Of a DNA stretch of 64,000 nucleotides, positions 17,643 to 27,231 are shown piece after piece. Positions within the stretch are counted from its first letter, which is position 1; each line of letters opens with the position of its first letter. The notes beneath the pieces are model-generated. The model did not search any database. It was not told where the DNA came from and worked only from the letters and a program-made list of their open reading frames with translations. Both the position numbers and the translations under genes were made by a program. Source of the DNA: Vibrio splendidus (lineage in GTDB: Bacteria > Pseudomonadota > Gammaproteobacteria > Enterobacterales > Vibrionaceae); contig NZ_CP031056.1 of NCBI RefSeq assembly GCF_003345295.1, positions 310,001-374,000 of the forward strand, in the 5' to 3' direction.

Positions 17643-17761
17643 AAGCCCGAAGCCGTATTATTAAGTAAATGGTACGATTGGGTTTGGGAGATATGTTTAT
17701 CTCATCAACCATTGCAGAACGTTAAATGGTAGGTCACCACAATCTGTAGAGGAAAAGTGCA

Positions 17762-18463
17762 TTGAAGTTAACGAATAAACTCGTACGTTACCCGCACATT
17801 GATGTTGATCGTGCGTTTGAAAAAGAAGCTGAGTTATTGCAGCAAATACAGGCGGGTGAGATTGCGCAAGCCTTAATGCTTTGGCAAGCAAAAACGCCGA
17901 CACTCGTATTGCCTGCGGGTAAAAAGTGGCCAGTGACGTTAGAGTCTAGAAAGCAACTTGCGGCACAAGGCTGGCAACTCACCTCGCGAAAAACAGGTGG
18001 CGCTCCCGTTCCCCAACTGCCGGGGATCATTAACCTATCGCACATTTACCATTGGCCTCGTGATGAAGCCTACAATATCCAAAAAGCGTATCGACATTTA
18101 TGCGATGTCTTAACCCAGTTTTTTAAAGAACTGGACATCGATGTGGATGTACACGCAACCCCCGGTTCTTATTGTGATGGTGAGTACAACCTCAATATCA
18201 ATAAACAAAAAATAGTGGGTACTGCTCAGCGTGTTTTGTTGAAACGAGGAGGCGGCCAAATTGTACTTTCACAAGCCTGTATCTTGTTAGATGTCGACTT
18301 AGAAAACATCGTTGCGCCCGTAAATTTTTATAATCAAATTTGCGGCAACCCAACCGTGGTAGATCCGTACGTTCATACTCCGTTGTCTGCTCATGTGACG
18401 CCCCTGCCCAACGTAGATTCACTTTTTCAGCAGTTAAGCCAAGCTTTCATCAAATACGCGTAA
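17762..18463 (+). CDS. Lipoate-protein ligase A-like protein
   Basis: 233 residues from TTG with AGAGGA eight bases upstream. It carries the BPL/LplA/LipB catalytic fold: SRKTGGAPVPQLPGIINLS corresponds to the RRxxGGGxV...GNLN block, and GEYNLNINKQKIVGTAQR holds the conserved catalytic Lys region (KIVGxAQR). It lacks the C-terminal accessory domain of full LplA, so it may be a lipoyl/octanoyl transferase or a stand-alone ligase. It sits alone, just after the cassette. Confidence 0.75.
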   Translation: MKLTNKLVRYPHIDVDRAFEKEAELLQQIQAGEIAQALMLWQAKTPTLVLPAGKKWPVTLESRKQLAAQGWQLTSRKTGGAPVPQLPGIINLSHIYHWPRDEAYNIQKAYRHLCDVLTQFFKELDIDVDVHATPGSYCDGEYNLNINKQKIVGTAQRVLLKRGGGQIVLSQACILLDVDLENIVAPVNFYNQICGNPTVVDPYVHTPLSAHVTPLPNVDSLFQQLSQAFIKYA

Positions 18464-18615
18464 TGTCGCTATTTCGCTAACGCTATGCCAATTTGTTGGG
18501 AGAGGAACCATTTCAATGCTATCGAAATAATAGTTGAAGCTCTCTCGTCACGACATCAGACAGTTTTGGGTTTTTGGTGCCCCTAAATATGGAGCACTCC
18601 TTGTATTGTATCTGG

Positions 18616-19446
18616 CTAGCGAGAGTGGGATTTCAGCTCGAGCTGTTCTGCCAGTAACTGGTCGAGAGTTGTCACCAGCTTTTGATTTTTCTCCGTATCT
18701 AATGCATCTGCATGAGGGTCTTTGAATAATCCCGAATCATTATCAAAGTACCGTCCTGAGGCATCAGAAAATTCTTCCGACAGTGCCGCTCTGCACAAGA
18801 TATCAGCACCAATCCCTAAGTCATTGCCTTCCAAACCATACGCATCTTTAACCAATTTACTGCCAAGAAATGAGGCCGGATTAACGGGAATGATTAGGGG
18901 CCCTTGATCTCCTAATTGGTGCGCAAGATGGATTGACCACATCGTTAACGCCAACTTACTTTGTGCGTAGATAGGGCCATCTAAAGTGTCAGGGTTTGGG
19001 CTGACTATCGCCCCGAGATCGACCGATGACTGAGCGGCTGAAGATAGATTGACGATGCGACCGTTGGCATCAAAAAGTGGTAGCAGCTTTTGAGTCAGTA
19101 AATAAGGGGCAATGGTGTTGACGGTAAAGCGGACATCGAGATTGTCTTTGGTGGTGATCTCGGAAACCTTGTAGACGCCAGCGTTGTTAATGAGTACATC
19201 GAGCTCTTCATGCTTCGACTTTATTTGGTTGGCGAGGGCTTCAACTTCAGAAAGAGAAGAGAGATCAGCAACATAACTTTCGATAATCGCATCCTTGGAT
19301 AATCGAGAAAGGCCGGTTTCTACTTTGCTGAGTTTTGTTGGGTTACGTCCATGGATAAGGATGTGATGCCCTTGTTGGGCTAACATTTTCGCGGTCTCTA
19401 AACCGATACCATCTGTCGCACCTGTAATCATGATCTTTTTTCGCAT
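18616..19446 (-). CDS. Short-chain dehydrogenase/reductase
   Basis: 276 residues from the ATG at 19446, preceded by AGGAAGG. Classical SDR marks: TGATDGIG (8-15), DVLINNAGVY, and the catalytic YAQSK with an upstream Ser in VNLSSAAQS. It resembles the retinol dehydrogenase/WW-domain oxidoreductase-like SDRs. Cofactor is NAD(P); the HGRNPTK after strand 2 favours NADPH. Substrate unknown; no operon partner. Confidence 0.88.
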   Translation of the reverse strand: MRKKIMITGATDGIGLETAKMLAQQGHHILIHGRNPTKLSKVETGLSRLSKDAIIESYVADLSSLSEVEALANQIKSKHEELDVLINNAGVYKVSEITTKDNLDVRFTVNTIAPYLLTQKLLPLFDANGRIVNLSSAAQSSVDLGAIVSPNPDTLDGPIYAQSKLALTMWSIHLAHQLGDQGPLIIPVNPASFLGSKLVKDAYGLEGNDLGIGADILCRAALSEEFSDASGRYFDNDSGLFKDPHADALDTEKNQKLVTTLDQLLAEQLELKSHSR

Positions 19447-19802
19447 CTTCCTTCCTTGAATAAAGAGTCCGGACAACTTTTATAACAAAGTTTGATTGCA
19501 CAAAGTTTCTACTACTTCACATGCTGAGATATAGAAAGTACGGATGTGTATTGCGATTGATAAACCGTGAAACAAGGGTGTGGTTTAACAAACACAGTAC
19601 TGTTTTTCTGGGCTTGATAAGAAGATTTACTCAATGCTTTTTGAGTGCTGTGAGTGGGGTTTCTCATTTATTTTCTTGATATCGAATAAAGCTAAAATCA
19701 AAAAAGCCTCAACCAGTTTAATGGTTGAGGCTTGGTCGTATTAGCCTTGTTTCAGCCTATTTAGGCCAGTTTGACGTTGTGATTATTTTACCTTAGAGCT
19801 AT
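19447..19802. other. Intergenic region between SDR and alkyl sulfatase
   Basis: 356 bases. Apart from the alkyl sulfatase terminator at 19698-19733 and the SDR promoter region, I see no gene or RNA. Confidence 0.5.
19698..19733 (-). terminator. Terminator of the alkyl sulfatase gene
   Basis: On the minus strand a 12-bp stem (AAGCCTCAACCA and complement), 6-base loop, then six T. Confidence 0.92.
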
Positions 19803-21875
19803 CTAGTGAGCGTGCTCGTGTGAATCTTGGTACAACTCAGCGTCTACTTCTTCGCCTTTGTTTGGACGAGGAACAATCTCAAAAGAGGTATCAGCTTCAG
19901 TCAATGAAGACAGCAGTTTGTTAAGTGATGATTTGTCACCTTTCACGCCCGCTTGGCCATCTTCTAGCAGTTTTCCAAGGCTTGTTTTCTTCAGCACGAT
20001 ATCAGACACGTCAGACTTATTGATGATCAGTGTGGTATCCGCATCTTGCAGCTCTGATACTTGGATGTTGTTCAGGTTGCCGTTAGACATTTCAACGTAG
20101 TAGAACTCTTTTACATCAGGTAATTGAATGTTCATCGTAAATGGCGTGTTTTGAGCCTTCAATGAATCCACTTTTACCGCTAAGTAATCCAACAAGTTCT
20201 CAATGGTCATGTTAGCCAACACATCCGGAGATGCAGTTTTTGGTGCGCCCGGTTGTGTGCCAATACGAAGTTCTTGAGCGCCCGTTAGGTAGATGTTTCT
20301 CCAACCTGCACCTTCTGATTGATAACCCAGCTGCTCGTAAGTATCTGCCAATAAGCCACGTGCAACTTTGTTCTCTGGCTCAGCTTGAATCACTTTATTC
20401 AGTGCTGTTGCAACGAAGCGATATTCGCCTTCTTGGAAATCTTGTTGCGCTTTCTCAATTACAGCATCGCTGCCGCCCATGTACTCAACAAACTTCACCG
20501 ATTCTGGCTCGATTGGTAATGGGTTTAGGTTAGCTGGGTTCATGTCGAAGTAACCAAGATACATGTTGTACACAGCGCGAGCGTTGTGAGAGTAAGTACC
20601 GTGGTAACCATTGGTGTGCCAAGACTGTTGAATGCTGTCTGGCATTACCTTGTAAATCTCGTCACCGATATCTTGTAGAACCACACCGTTATTGGCTAAA
20701 CGAAGCGTTTGGTTATGAGTAAAACCGTAAGCATCGCGCTGCATTTTTAGGTAATCAGAAATCTCTTGTTCACCCCAGATTGGGGCTGAGTGAGACGCAA
20801 ATAGCACCTCTGTTTCTTCGCCCCAAGTGACTAACATCTCGTTGATTTTTTTCGACCACTTCAAACCATCACGTACTTTTGCACCGCGAAGTGTGTATAG
20901 GTTATGCATGCCTTGGTAGGTCAGTTCGCCAGTCCAAAGTGCTTTCATGCTTGGAATGTAGGTCACCATTTCAGATGCCGCTTCGGTACCTGAAGCATCC
21001 ATGAATTGCATTTCTAGGCCGTCGATAACCAGAGTTTCAATTTCTTCGTTATGGTTCAGTTCGTAGTCTGGCAGGACGTAAGTAATGCTACCGGTTGATA
21101 GGCCTTTAGACAGTGCCGCATCAACAATACCGTGTTCGTGTCGGTTCAGGGTTGCGCCATATTGATAAGCAGTACGACGAGACATCGCATTACCTGCTAA
21201 TACGTTTTCGTCGACGATTTCTTTAGTGATGTTTTTCGAACCGTACACTTTTACATCTGGGTACGCGTCTTTGATTGCTCTTGCGCCACCAAAGTGATCA
21301 GCGTGCGAGTGAGAGTAAATCATTGCAACGACTGGCAGTTCACCGCCATCAGGCACATTGTTCTTGAAGAATTCGAGTGATTTGGCGGCTGATTCTTTGG
21401 TAAGAAGAACGTCGTAGGCGATCCAACCGTTGTCACTACGAATGAAAGAGATAGACGCTAAATCCGCGCCTCGAACTTGGTAAACTTTACCCGGAACAAC
21501 TTCATATAAACCTTCCGCCGCTTGGTTCAATACCGCTTGGCGCCACAGTGAAGGGTTTACCGAATCTGGTGCTTGGTCTGCATTCGTTACACTTGGATCG
21601 ATGAAGTTAAAGCTATTACGAATGATGTCACCCGTCTCTTGATCAAAGCTAGCAACAAGACCTTTATTGTTATTGTCGAAAGCGCGAGTGTCGGCAAAGT
21701 TAAGTGTTTTTGCGAACTCTTGGTTTGCTTTAGTGGTCATCTCGGTTGCGCTTTTGCCACCTTGGTCGCCAATTTCGCTGAAGTGTGCGTGGTCATGGTT
21801 AGCTGCAATCGCAGGGAATGCCAGCGAGATAGCTAGGAATAGTGATGCATTTTTGAACGTGCGAGAAGTTGTCAT
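19803..21875 (-). CDS. Secreted alkyl/aryl-sulfatase of the metallo-beta-lactamase fold (SdsA1/YjcS type)
   Basis: 690 residues with a Sec signal peptide ending AIAA (residue 25). The metallo-beta-lactamase domain has HSHADH at 189-194 for the binuclear zinc site; further ligands lie in TGELTYQGMH and HSAPIWG. A dimerisation domain and a C-terminal SCP2-like domain (from about 560) follow, giving the usual length of ~650. The family cleaves primary alkyl sulfates such as dodecyl sulfate to alcohol and sulfate in the periplasm. A divergent LysR gene is the likely regulator. Confidence 0.93.
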   Translation of the reverse strand: MTTSRTFKNASLFLAISLAFPAIAANHDHAHFSEIGDQGGKSATEMTTKANQEFAKTLNFADTRAFDNNNKGLVASFDQETGDIIRNSFNFIDPSVTNADQAPDSVNPSLWRQAVLNQAAEGLYEVVPGKVYQVRGADLASISFIRSDNGWIAYDVLLTKESAAKSLEFFKNNVPDGGELPVVAMIYSHSHADHFGGARAIKDAYPDVKVYGSKNITKEIVDENVLAGNAMSRRTAYQYGATLNRHEHGIVDAALSKGLSTGSITYVLPDYELNHNEEIETLVIDGLEMQFMDASGTEAASEMVTYIPSMKALWTGELTYQGMHNLYTLRGAKVRDGLKWSKKINEMLVTWGEETEVLFASHSAPIWGEQEISDYLKMQRDAYGFTHNQTLRLANNGVVLQDIGDEIYKVMPDSIQQSWHTNGYHGTYSHNARAVYNMYLGYFDMNPANLNPLPIEPESVKFVEYMGGSDAVIEKAQQDFQEGEYRFVATALNKVIQAEPENKVARGLLADTYEQLGYQSEGAGWRNIYLTGAQELRIGTQPGAPKTASPDVLANMTIENLLDYLAVKVDSLKAQNTPFTMNIQLPDVKEFYYVEMSNGNLNNIQVSELQDADTTLIINKSDVSDIVLKKTSLGKLLEDGQAGVKGDKSSLNKLLSSLTEADTSFEIVPRPNKGEEVDAELYQDSHEHAH

Positions 21876-21940
21876 AAGAGCCTCTTCATTTCAGAATTTT
21901 GTTTCGTTGAGGCGATTATAGGAATAAGACATATAGTAAA

Positions 21941-21960
21941 AAATAAAGTAAGCTTTATTT
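21941..21960. promoter_or_regulatory. Inverted repeat in the sulfatase/LysR promoter region
   Basis: AAATAAAG, four bases, CTTTATTT, about 65 bases upstream of the sulfatase ATG. A symmetric site in a divergent LysR-target region is a plausible LysR operator. Confidence 0.5.
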
Positions 21961-22063
21961 AATACATCACGATTGGCTATGTATTGAGTCATGCAATGGT
22001 TGGGGAACGAAGACGAATCCTGACCTATGATTGATTAAGACCACATTGACAGGGAGAGTAACG

Positions 22064-22966
22064 GTGAGCGACGTGGAAAAGTTGGATTTAAATCTATTGA
22101 GCGTGTTCTTAGAAGTGTATCGATTAAAGTCGATCACGCTTGCATCAGAATCGCTTGGTATGACTCAACCCGGGGTAAGTGGAGCTTTGAAGCGACTCCA
22201 ATCTCAGCTTGATACTGATCTTTTTATTCGTGAAGGGCGAGGGATCATTCCAACCAATGCTGCGGTTCAACTAGCAAGCCGAGTGGAACCTGCACTCGAG
22301 GGAATCACCAGCGCTGTTAGTACCTTGAAGCAATTCGATAATCAGCAGCATCATGTGTTTCGAATTTTGGTCAACGAGATCGGTTTAACCAAGCTTCAGC
22401 CCCTTGTGGAAAAGGACGATACGCTTGGTAACATCTCGATTGAATTCAATATGGTGCCAAGCAATGAAGAAGATCTGCTGCAGAGTTTGAGCATGCAGCA
22501 AGCCGACTTAGCGATCGATATTCACTATCCACAAGTGAATGGTTATATGAACCAGCAAGTGATCGAAGATGAGCTCGTATTGATCGCCAAGCAAGGGCAC
22601 CCAAGGATTGATGGATCGGTGACGGAAGAGCAGTATTATCATGAGAAACACATCACCTTCAGAATGCGTCGTTCTCGCCTTTATACCGCAGATTACTTTA
22701 CGAAAAGCCCGATACAACAGCGAAAAGTCAGCTCCGAATGTGATTCATTGATGACGATGTGTGTGTTGGTCTCTGGCTCTGATTGTGTTGGTAGTACGTC
22801 TCGTGATTTTGCTAATCAGTTTGCGGAGCGATTCCAATTGCAAGTTCTCGACCAGCCGTTTGAGGTCTTGCCCATGAAGCAGTATATGATTTGGCATAAG
22901 AGAACCGATTTGAATCCTGCTCATCAGTGGTTAAGAAACAGGATTCAACAATACATGGCCGACTAA
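22064..22966 (+). CDS. LysR-family regulator divergent from the alkyl sulfatase
   Basis: 300 residues from GTG at 22064, which has AGGGAGAG five bases upstream; the frame's earlier TTG at 22031 lacks one. The helix-turn-helix is SITLASESLGMTQPGVSGAL and a LysR substrate-binding domain follows. Its stop overlaps the convergent EamA gene by four bases. The divergent position makes it the likely activator of the alkyl sulfatase gene. Confidence 0.9.
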   Translation: MSDVEKLDLNLLSVFLEVYRLKSITLASESLGMTQPGVSGALKRLQSQLDTDLFIREGRGIIPTNAAVQLASRVEPALEGITSAVSTLKQFDNQQHHVFRILVNEIGLTKLQPLVEKDDTLGNISIEFNMVPSNEEDLLQSLSMQQADLAIDIHYPQVNGYMNQQVIEDELVLIAKQGHPRIDGSVTEEQYYHEKHITFRMRRSRLYTADYFTKSPIQQRKVSSECDSLMTMCVLVSGSDCVGSTSRDFANQFAERFQLQVLDQPFEVLPMKQYMIWHKRTDLNPAHQWLRNRIQQYMAD

Positions 22967-23862
22967 CGAGCCGCTCTTGCTGCTCGTTTTTGTTTGACGC
23001 TCTCTATTATCTTAGAAGGCGTCATACCGGTCACTAACATGGTGCCGGTAATAACAAGAACCGAACCGAAAATGGTGTTAAGGCCAATCGCTTCGTCTAG
23101 GAAAAGGTTGCCCCACAAGATGCCAAACACTGGAATTAAAAAGGTGACAGACAGAGCCGAAGGCGCACCCAATTCAGAAACGAGATTGAAGTAAAGCAAG
23201 TAAGCAAGCCCAGTACATACGGCGCCTAATAAGATCACCGATGTGGTGATGGTTAGATCCGGAGCCTCTCTCATCGGCATAAAGAAGACAAACGGCAACA
23301 CGATTAATACCGCCGCCCACATGCTGCCATGAGCATTGTTGAAAGCCTCAACTTTGGGTGCTTGTTTGGTATAGTTCGACGCTATTCCGTAACTAAAGGC
23401 CGCCATCACCGCCGCAAAGATAGGAAGCACAGCCTCACGGCCAATGTTCATCGCATCCCAACCAACTAACACGCCAACTCCCGTTACCCCAATCCCTAGC
23501 CCTAATAGAACTCTTGCATCGAGTGTTGTTTTTGTCCATATCGCACCAATGATCGCCGCCCATATTGGCGCGGTAGAGTTCAAGATAGCCAGTGTCGAGG
23601 CGTTCAGTGTTTGCGCTGCATAAGCGAAAAACAAAAAGGGAAGTGCAGTATTAAACAAGCCAAGAATGAAAAAGTGTTTCGCATGGGCATTAAAAGAAAG
23701 CTTCCTTTTCAGATAAAAAGAAACCAAGAGTAGAGTGACGGCAGCGCACAGAACTCGCGCTTCAATCAGCACCGCAGGGCCCAGCGGATTAGCGGCAATT
23801 CTCATGAACAGAAACGAACCGCCCCATATCGCAGCGAGAGTTATTAGTTTTATAAAGTTCAC
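22963..23862 (-). CDS. EamA/DMT-family drug or metabolite exporter
   Basis: 299 residues from GTG. Ten predicted hydrophobic segments arranged as two EamA halves; typical motifs are LAAIWGGSFLFMRIAANPLG at the start and NSTAPIWAAIIGAI in the first half. It acts in the inner membrane, exporting amino acids or other small molecules. The C-terminus is Lys/Arg/Ala-rich. Substrate unknown. Confidence 0.9.
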   Translation of the reverse strand: MNFIKLITLAAIWGGSFLFMRIAANPLGPAVLIEARVLCAAVTLLLVSFYLKRKLSFNAHAKHFFILGLFNTALPFLFFAYAAQTLNASTLAILNSTAPIWAAIIGAIWTKTTLDARVLLGLGIGVTGVGVLVGWDAMNIGREAVLPIFAAVMAAFSYGIASNYTKQAPKVEAFNNAHGSMWAAVLIVLPFVFFMPMREAPDLTITTSVILLGAVCTGLAYLLYFNLVSELGAPSALSVTFLIPVFGILWGNLFLDEAIGLNTIFGSVLVITGTMLVTGMTPSKIIESVKQKRAARAAR

Positions 23863-24071
23863 GGCTTATATCTCAGAATGTGTAAAACACTGACTATGGA
23901 GGAAAGATAACTATTACACAAACTTAGATGTTAATACTGTTCAGCTACTTGTTGTTATTTTGATAACTCAACTGACCGTTAAACAGGAACACATTCGATG
24001 AATTTCGTTCTGTTTATTGATCCTGATTTGATGAGTAATCTAGTGTTAGACATCAAACTTAGGTGAACAAA

Positions 24072-24461
24072 ATGAAGATTGAACACATCGCAATATGGAC
24101 AAAACAGCTCGAAGTACTTAAGCGGTTTTATGAAGATTACTTTGGTGCGGCGTCTAACCAGAAATATCGCAACCCAACTAAAGGCTTCTCTTCCTACTTC
24201 CTCTCTTTCGAGAGTGGTAGCCGATTAGAAATCATGGAAATGGATTCGGTTCCTGAATCGAAAGATGATATCTATGATCAATTTACCGGTTTCATTCATA
24301 TGGCCATCTCATTGGGGTCGGAACAAGCGGTCGATGAGTTAACAAGCCGCTTGATTCAAGACGGTTATGAGCGCTTAGATGGTCCAAGAAGAACAGGTGA
24401 TGGCTATTATGAGAGCTGTATACTCGATCCTGATGGAAATCGCTTGGAACTTACGGCTTGA
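24072..24461 (+). CDS. VOC-superfamily (glyoxalase-like) protein
   Basis: 129 residues from the ATG at 24072, which has AGGTG six bases upstream. A single vicinal-oxygen-chelate domain: MKIEHIAIWTKQLEVLKRFY at the start, GFIHMAISLGS in the middle, and the closing CILDPDGNRLEL with the metal Glu. Candidate ligands are His5, the middle His and the final Glu. Roles in this family include glyoxalase, dioxygenase and antibiotic binding; the specific one is not evident. Confidence 0.88.
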   Translation: MKIEHIAIWTKQLEVLKRFYEDYFGAASNQKYRNPTKGFSSYFLSFESGSRLEIMEMDSVPESKDDIYDQFTGFIHMAISLGSEQAVDELTSRLIQDGYERLDGPRRTGDGYYESCILDPDGNRLELTA

Positions 24462-24498
24462 TAGGGAGAACAAAGCAAACCTGCTAATTCGTTATATT

Positions 24499-24535
24499 AA
24501 AAGAGCAATGAGCACCTGTTGCATTGCTCTTTATT
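24499..24535. terminator. Bidirectional terminator between VOC and LysR genes
   Basis: AAAGAGCAATG and CATTGCTCTTT arms (11 bp) around an 11-base loop, flanked by A and T runs. Confidence 0.85.
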
Positions 24536-24647
24536 GAGTGTGTAGTGGTTTAATCAGTACTCTGCTAAGTACAAGTGGCTGTTAGATTTGATCGAGACAT
24601 CGATGGCGGGTTTTCACTGGTTTGATTGAGAAGAGTACAGTTAGCTT

Positions 24648-25484
24648 TTAGTTATTCATCTCGAAGCAGTGTTTCACTTGTTCTCGCAACTGCTTATGGG
24701 TTGCATCATTGAGATAGCGACGGTGATAAGTGAGGTGGTAGTCTACAGAGGTAAACTCGAATGGAAATTCAAACGATTTGAGGCCAAGTCGCTTTCCCCA
24801 CCTTTGATACATGCTTTCTGATGTGCTGCCTAGTCGATCACTTTCTGCAACTAATAACATCATACTGGCGATAGAACTCGTCTCTACAACCACGTCACGT
24901 TGTTGTGGCTGCCCTACCAGTAAGTAATCGAAGGCAGACATACTTTGGCGCTTCATCTTTATTGCTACGTGTTGCTCGGCTAAGTAGTCTTGTGCGGACA
25001 GTTGATCTTGGATGCGAGGATGGTTTTCGTTACAGATAACGACCATTCTTTCTTGATGGACAGGCTCGGAAATTAAGGCGCTAGATTGCCTTGGAAGATG
25101 ATCGATGACTAGGTGGACCTTTCTTGATGTCAAATCATCAATGAGCTGCTCATCGCTCAGAGGAGACTCAATAAAGTGACCTGAGATCTTGTATTCTAAT
25201 AGGTATAACAGGGACTCGGTGCAGTGGATTACCGGTTTCGCGGCATTACCTGTTACGTCGAGAAGTTGCTCGGCGTGAGTAAATCGCTCTGCTAGCCAAA
25301 GCCCTTCGGCTGTCAGTTCCACTCCACGACCTTTGCGTATATAGAGTTCATAGCCAACCTCCGATTTTAGCTTTTTTAATGCCATGCTAATACCGGGTTG
25401 GGTCATGCCAATGGCTTCTGCGGCCTTGGTGAGTGAGCGAGTCTGACTTAATGCAACAAATACTTTGATCAGGTTGTAATCCAT
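24648..25484 (-). CDS. LysR-family regulator
   Basis: 278 residues, slightly short for the family. The helix-turn-helix is SLTKAAEAIGMTQPGISMAL, closely similar to that of the regulator at 22.1 kb, which suggests a common ancestry and perhaps related targets. AGGAG precedes the ATG. Its target is not clear; the nearest genes are a VOC protein (convergent) and a DUF1254 protein upstream on the same strand. Confidence 0.88.
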   Translation of the reverse strand: MDYNLIKVFVALSQTRSLTKAAEAIGMTQPGISMALKKLKSEVGYELYIRKGRGVELTAEGLWLAERFTHAEQLLDVTGNAAKPVIHCTESLLYLLEYKISGHFIESPLSDEQLIDDLTSRKVHLVIDHLPRQSSALISEPVHQERMVVICNENHPRIQDQLSAQDYLAEQHVAIKMKRQSMSAFDYLLVGQPQQRDVVVETSSIASMMLLVAESDRLGSTSESMYQRWGKRLGLKSFEFPFEFTSVDYHLTYHRRYLNDATHKQLREQVKHCFEMNN

Positions 25485-25517
25485 ACATGCTCCTGTGGGG
25501 TGGCTTGTTTTAGAAAC

Positions 25518-25546
25518 AAAAAAACCTTCTACTGAGGTAGAAGGTT
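25518..25546 (-). terminator. Terminator serving the DUF1254 gene and the adjacent remnant
   Basis: On the minus strand a 10-bp stem (AACCTTCTAC and complement), four-base loop, then seven T. Confidence 0.88.
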
Positions 25547-25668
25547 TATAGTATGGTTTTAAGCTATTTATTTAAAGCCTGACTTTGGTGTTAAATTCAG
25601 ACCTTGAGCTTTATAGCCTGACCTGAAGCTTTAAAGTCTATGCTAACCGTTCGCGGTAAAGTCAGCCC

Positions 25669-25892
25669 TTAGCTTGCTGGCTCTATTTCTGGCATGTTGT
25701 ATTGTTTGAATGCCTGAACGTCAGCGCCATAGGCACGCATTAAAAAGCCCCAACGATCTTCGGCTTTAGCTAAGGTAGTAAAGTGGAAGATGCCATTGAT
25801 ACCTTCACGTTTTGCCATGTTGGTCATGAAGTGCCTGCGAATGCAGAAAAGCTAGTCATGGTGATAAGTGCTGCCAGAAGAGTCTTTTTCAT
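25669..25892 (-). pseudogene. Internally deleted gene for a small exported protein
   Basis: ATG at 25892 begins a clean signal peptide (MKKTLLAALITMTSFSAFAG) that reaches a stop after two more codons. In another frame, starting near 25836, MTNMAKREGINGIFHFTTLA continues through EDRWGFLMRAYGADVQ to MPEIEPAS at TAA 25669. Signal and C-terminus are intact but joined out of frame, consistent with an internal deletion. The original family is not recognised. It follows the DUF1254 gene on the same strand. Confidence 0.65.
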
Positions 25893-25982
25893 GTGTTACC
25901 TTATGAATATCTTTGCAAAAATGGATTCGTTTGAAACAAGGGGAGCCCTCCTTGTTAAATTCAGTGACTTCGAAGCGTCAGA

Positions 25983-26966
25983 TTACTGAACGCTGACAGA
26001 ACGAATACTGTCGATAAATTCGATGAATTCCATTTCGTTACTTGGTTTGTAGAAGCGCCATACTCCGGTCCAGCCTTCTGTTACATCGATTGAATGCGAC
26101 AACTTCGGGCAGTTAAATGCGATCTCAAAGGTGTCGCCGTTGTCTTTCATATCTTCGTGTCCGATGTAGAAATTATCTTCTACAATCCAACCAGCAGTAT
26201 CGTAAGTGGTGAGTGAGAAGAAACCGCCATTTGCATAATCAAGATCTGGCTTGGGCATGTTGAAGGTTTGACACGCTTTATCTGAACCACCACCCACCAC
26301 GTATGGTAAGTATTGAGCTTCGTATGATGGCAGACCTCCATAACCGACAGCTGTCGCGTAGATATATGAGGTTGGGTCCGCTTGCTCAATCTCTTTCACA
26401 AAAGACATGTGTTCTATGATCTTCACTTCGCCTTTCACAAACTCATTGACTAGCTGATTGCGTAGTGTTTGTACGTCAGCTTCTGAATAGCCTTTTCCTT
26501 GATAAGGGCGCGATGAATTAGCCTCGATCTGTAACTGAGCTTGACGTTCGGCGGTGTCATCACCTGAAATTTTGGTGCGCGCGAGCAGGTAAACATACTC
26601 ACCATTGATATCATCAGCATTGATAGTTAGTGATTCACCACGAGACACGACCTGGTGCGATAGGTGTTGTTCATCCATCAGGTGGATAATTTGGTAATGC
26701 TCTGAGTTTGGAACAGTAAAGGTAGCGCCTTGTGATACGTCGACAATTGCAATCGAGTACACCACATCTCGGTTTGATCGAATGACTTGCTGATTATCAA
26801 TACTTACTGGGGCGTCGTGCATCCATTTGTTTACCCCCGCATTGTTTTGTACGCCAGAAAAGTACCAGTCCGTTTCTGCTTCAACGTAGTTTTCTTTTGT
26901 TACTTCAGCGGCAATAAGGCCTGAAGAAGCGAATGCCATAAGGGTAATTAGGGTGGTTTTTTTCAT
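25983..26966 (-). CDS. DUF1254-related exported protein, short form
   Basis: 327 residues from the ATG at 26966 (GAGAG upstream). A Sec signal peptide (MKKTTLITLMAFASSGLIAA) precedes a DUF1254-like region (YSIAIVDVSQGATFTVPNSE, HYQIIHLMDEQHLS) and a DUF1214-like end (GWTGVWRFYKPSNEMEFIEF). Compared with the two ~470-residue relatives at 45.1 and 50.6 kb it is shorter in the middle. DUF1254 proteins are periplasmic and of unknown chemistry. It probably formed a transcript with the remnant at 25.7 kb. Confidence 0.75.
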   Translation of the reverse strand: MKKTTLITLMAFASSGLIAAEVTKENYVEAETDWYFSGVQNNAGVNKWMHDAPVSIDNQQVIRSNRDVVYSIAIVDVSQGATFTVPNSEHYQIIHLMDEQHLSHQVVSRGESLTINADDINGEYVYLLARTKISGDDTAERQAQLQIEANSSRPYQGKGYSEADVQTLRNQLVNEFVKGEVKIIEHMSFVKEIEQADPTSYIYATAVGYGGLPSYEAQYLPYVVGGGSDKACQTFNMPKPDLDYANGGFFSLTTYDTAGWIVEDNFYIGHEDMKDNGDTFEIAFNCPKLSHSIDVTEGWTGVWRFYKPSNEMEFIEFIDSIRSVSVQ

Positions 26967-27231
26967 GGATGCTCTCAAGGTTTGATTAACTTGTGAACAT
27001 TATGCATGTGATTAAGGGGTCTAAAAATAGAGCCGTGATGATTTCAGGTATCACTATCAGTGATGTTTTTATTTAGGGTTTAGTTGGTATCGAGTTGCTA
27101 GATTAGCTGGGATAGACGTCGATTATTGAGCTCTCGCATCAACGCAAGCCTGATAGCATCATAAGATGTTAGGATACTAAGATGTGTAGGGGCTTGCTGA
27201 CCCTCACTCCCACTAAACACAGGACGTTTAT

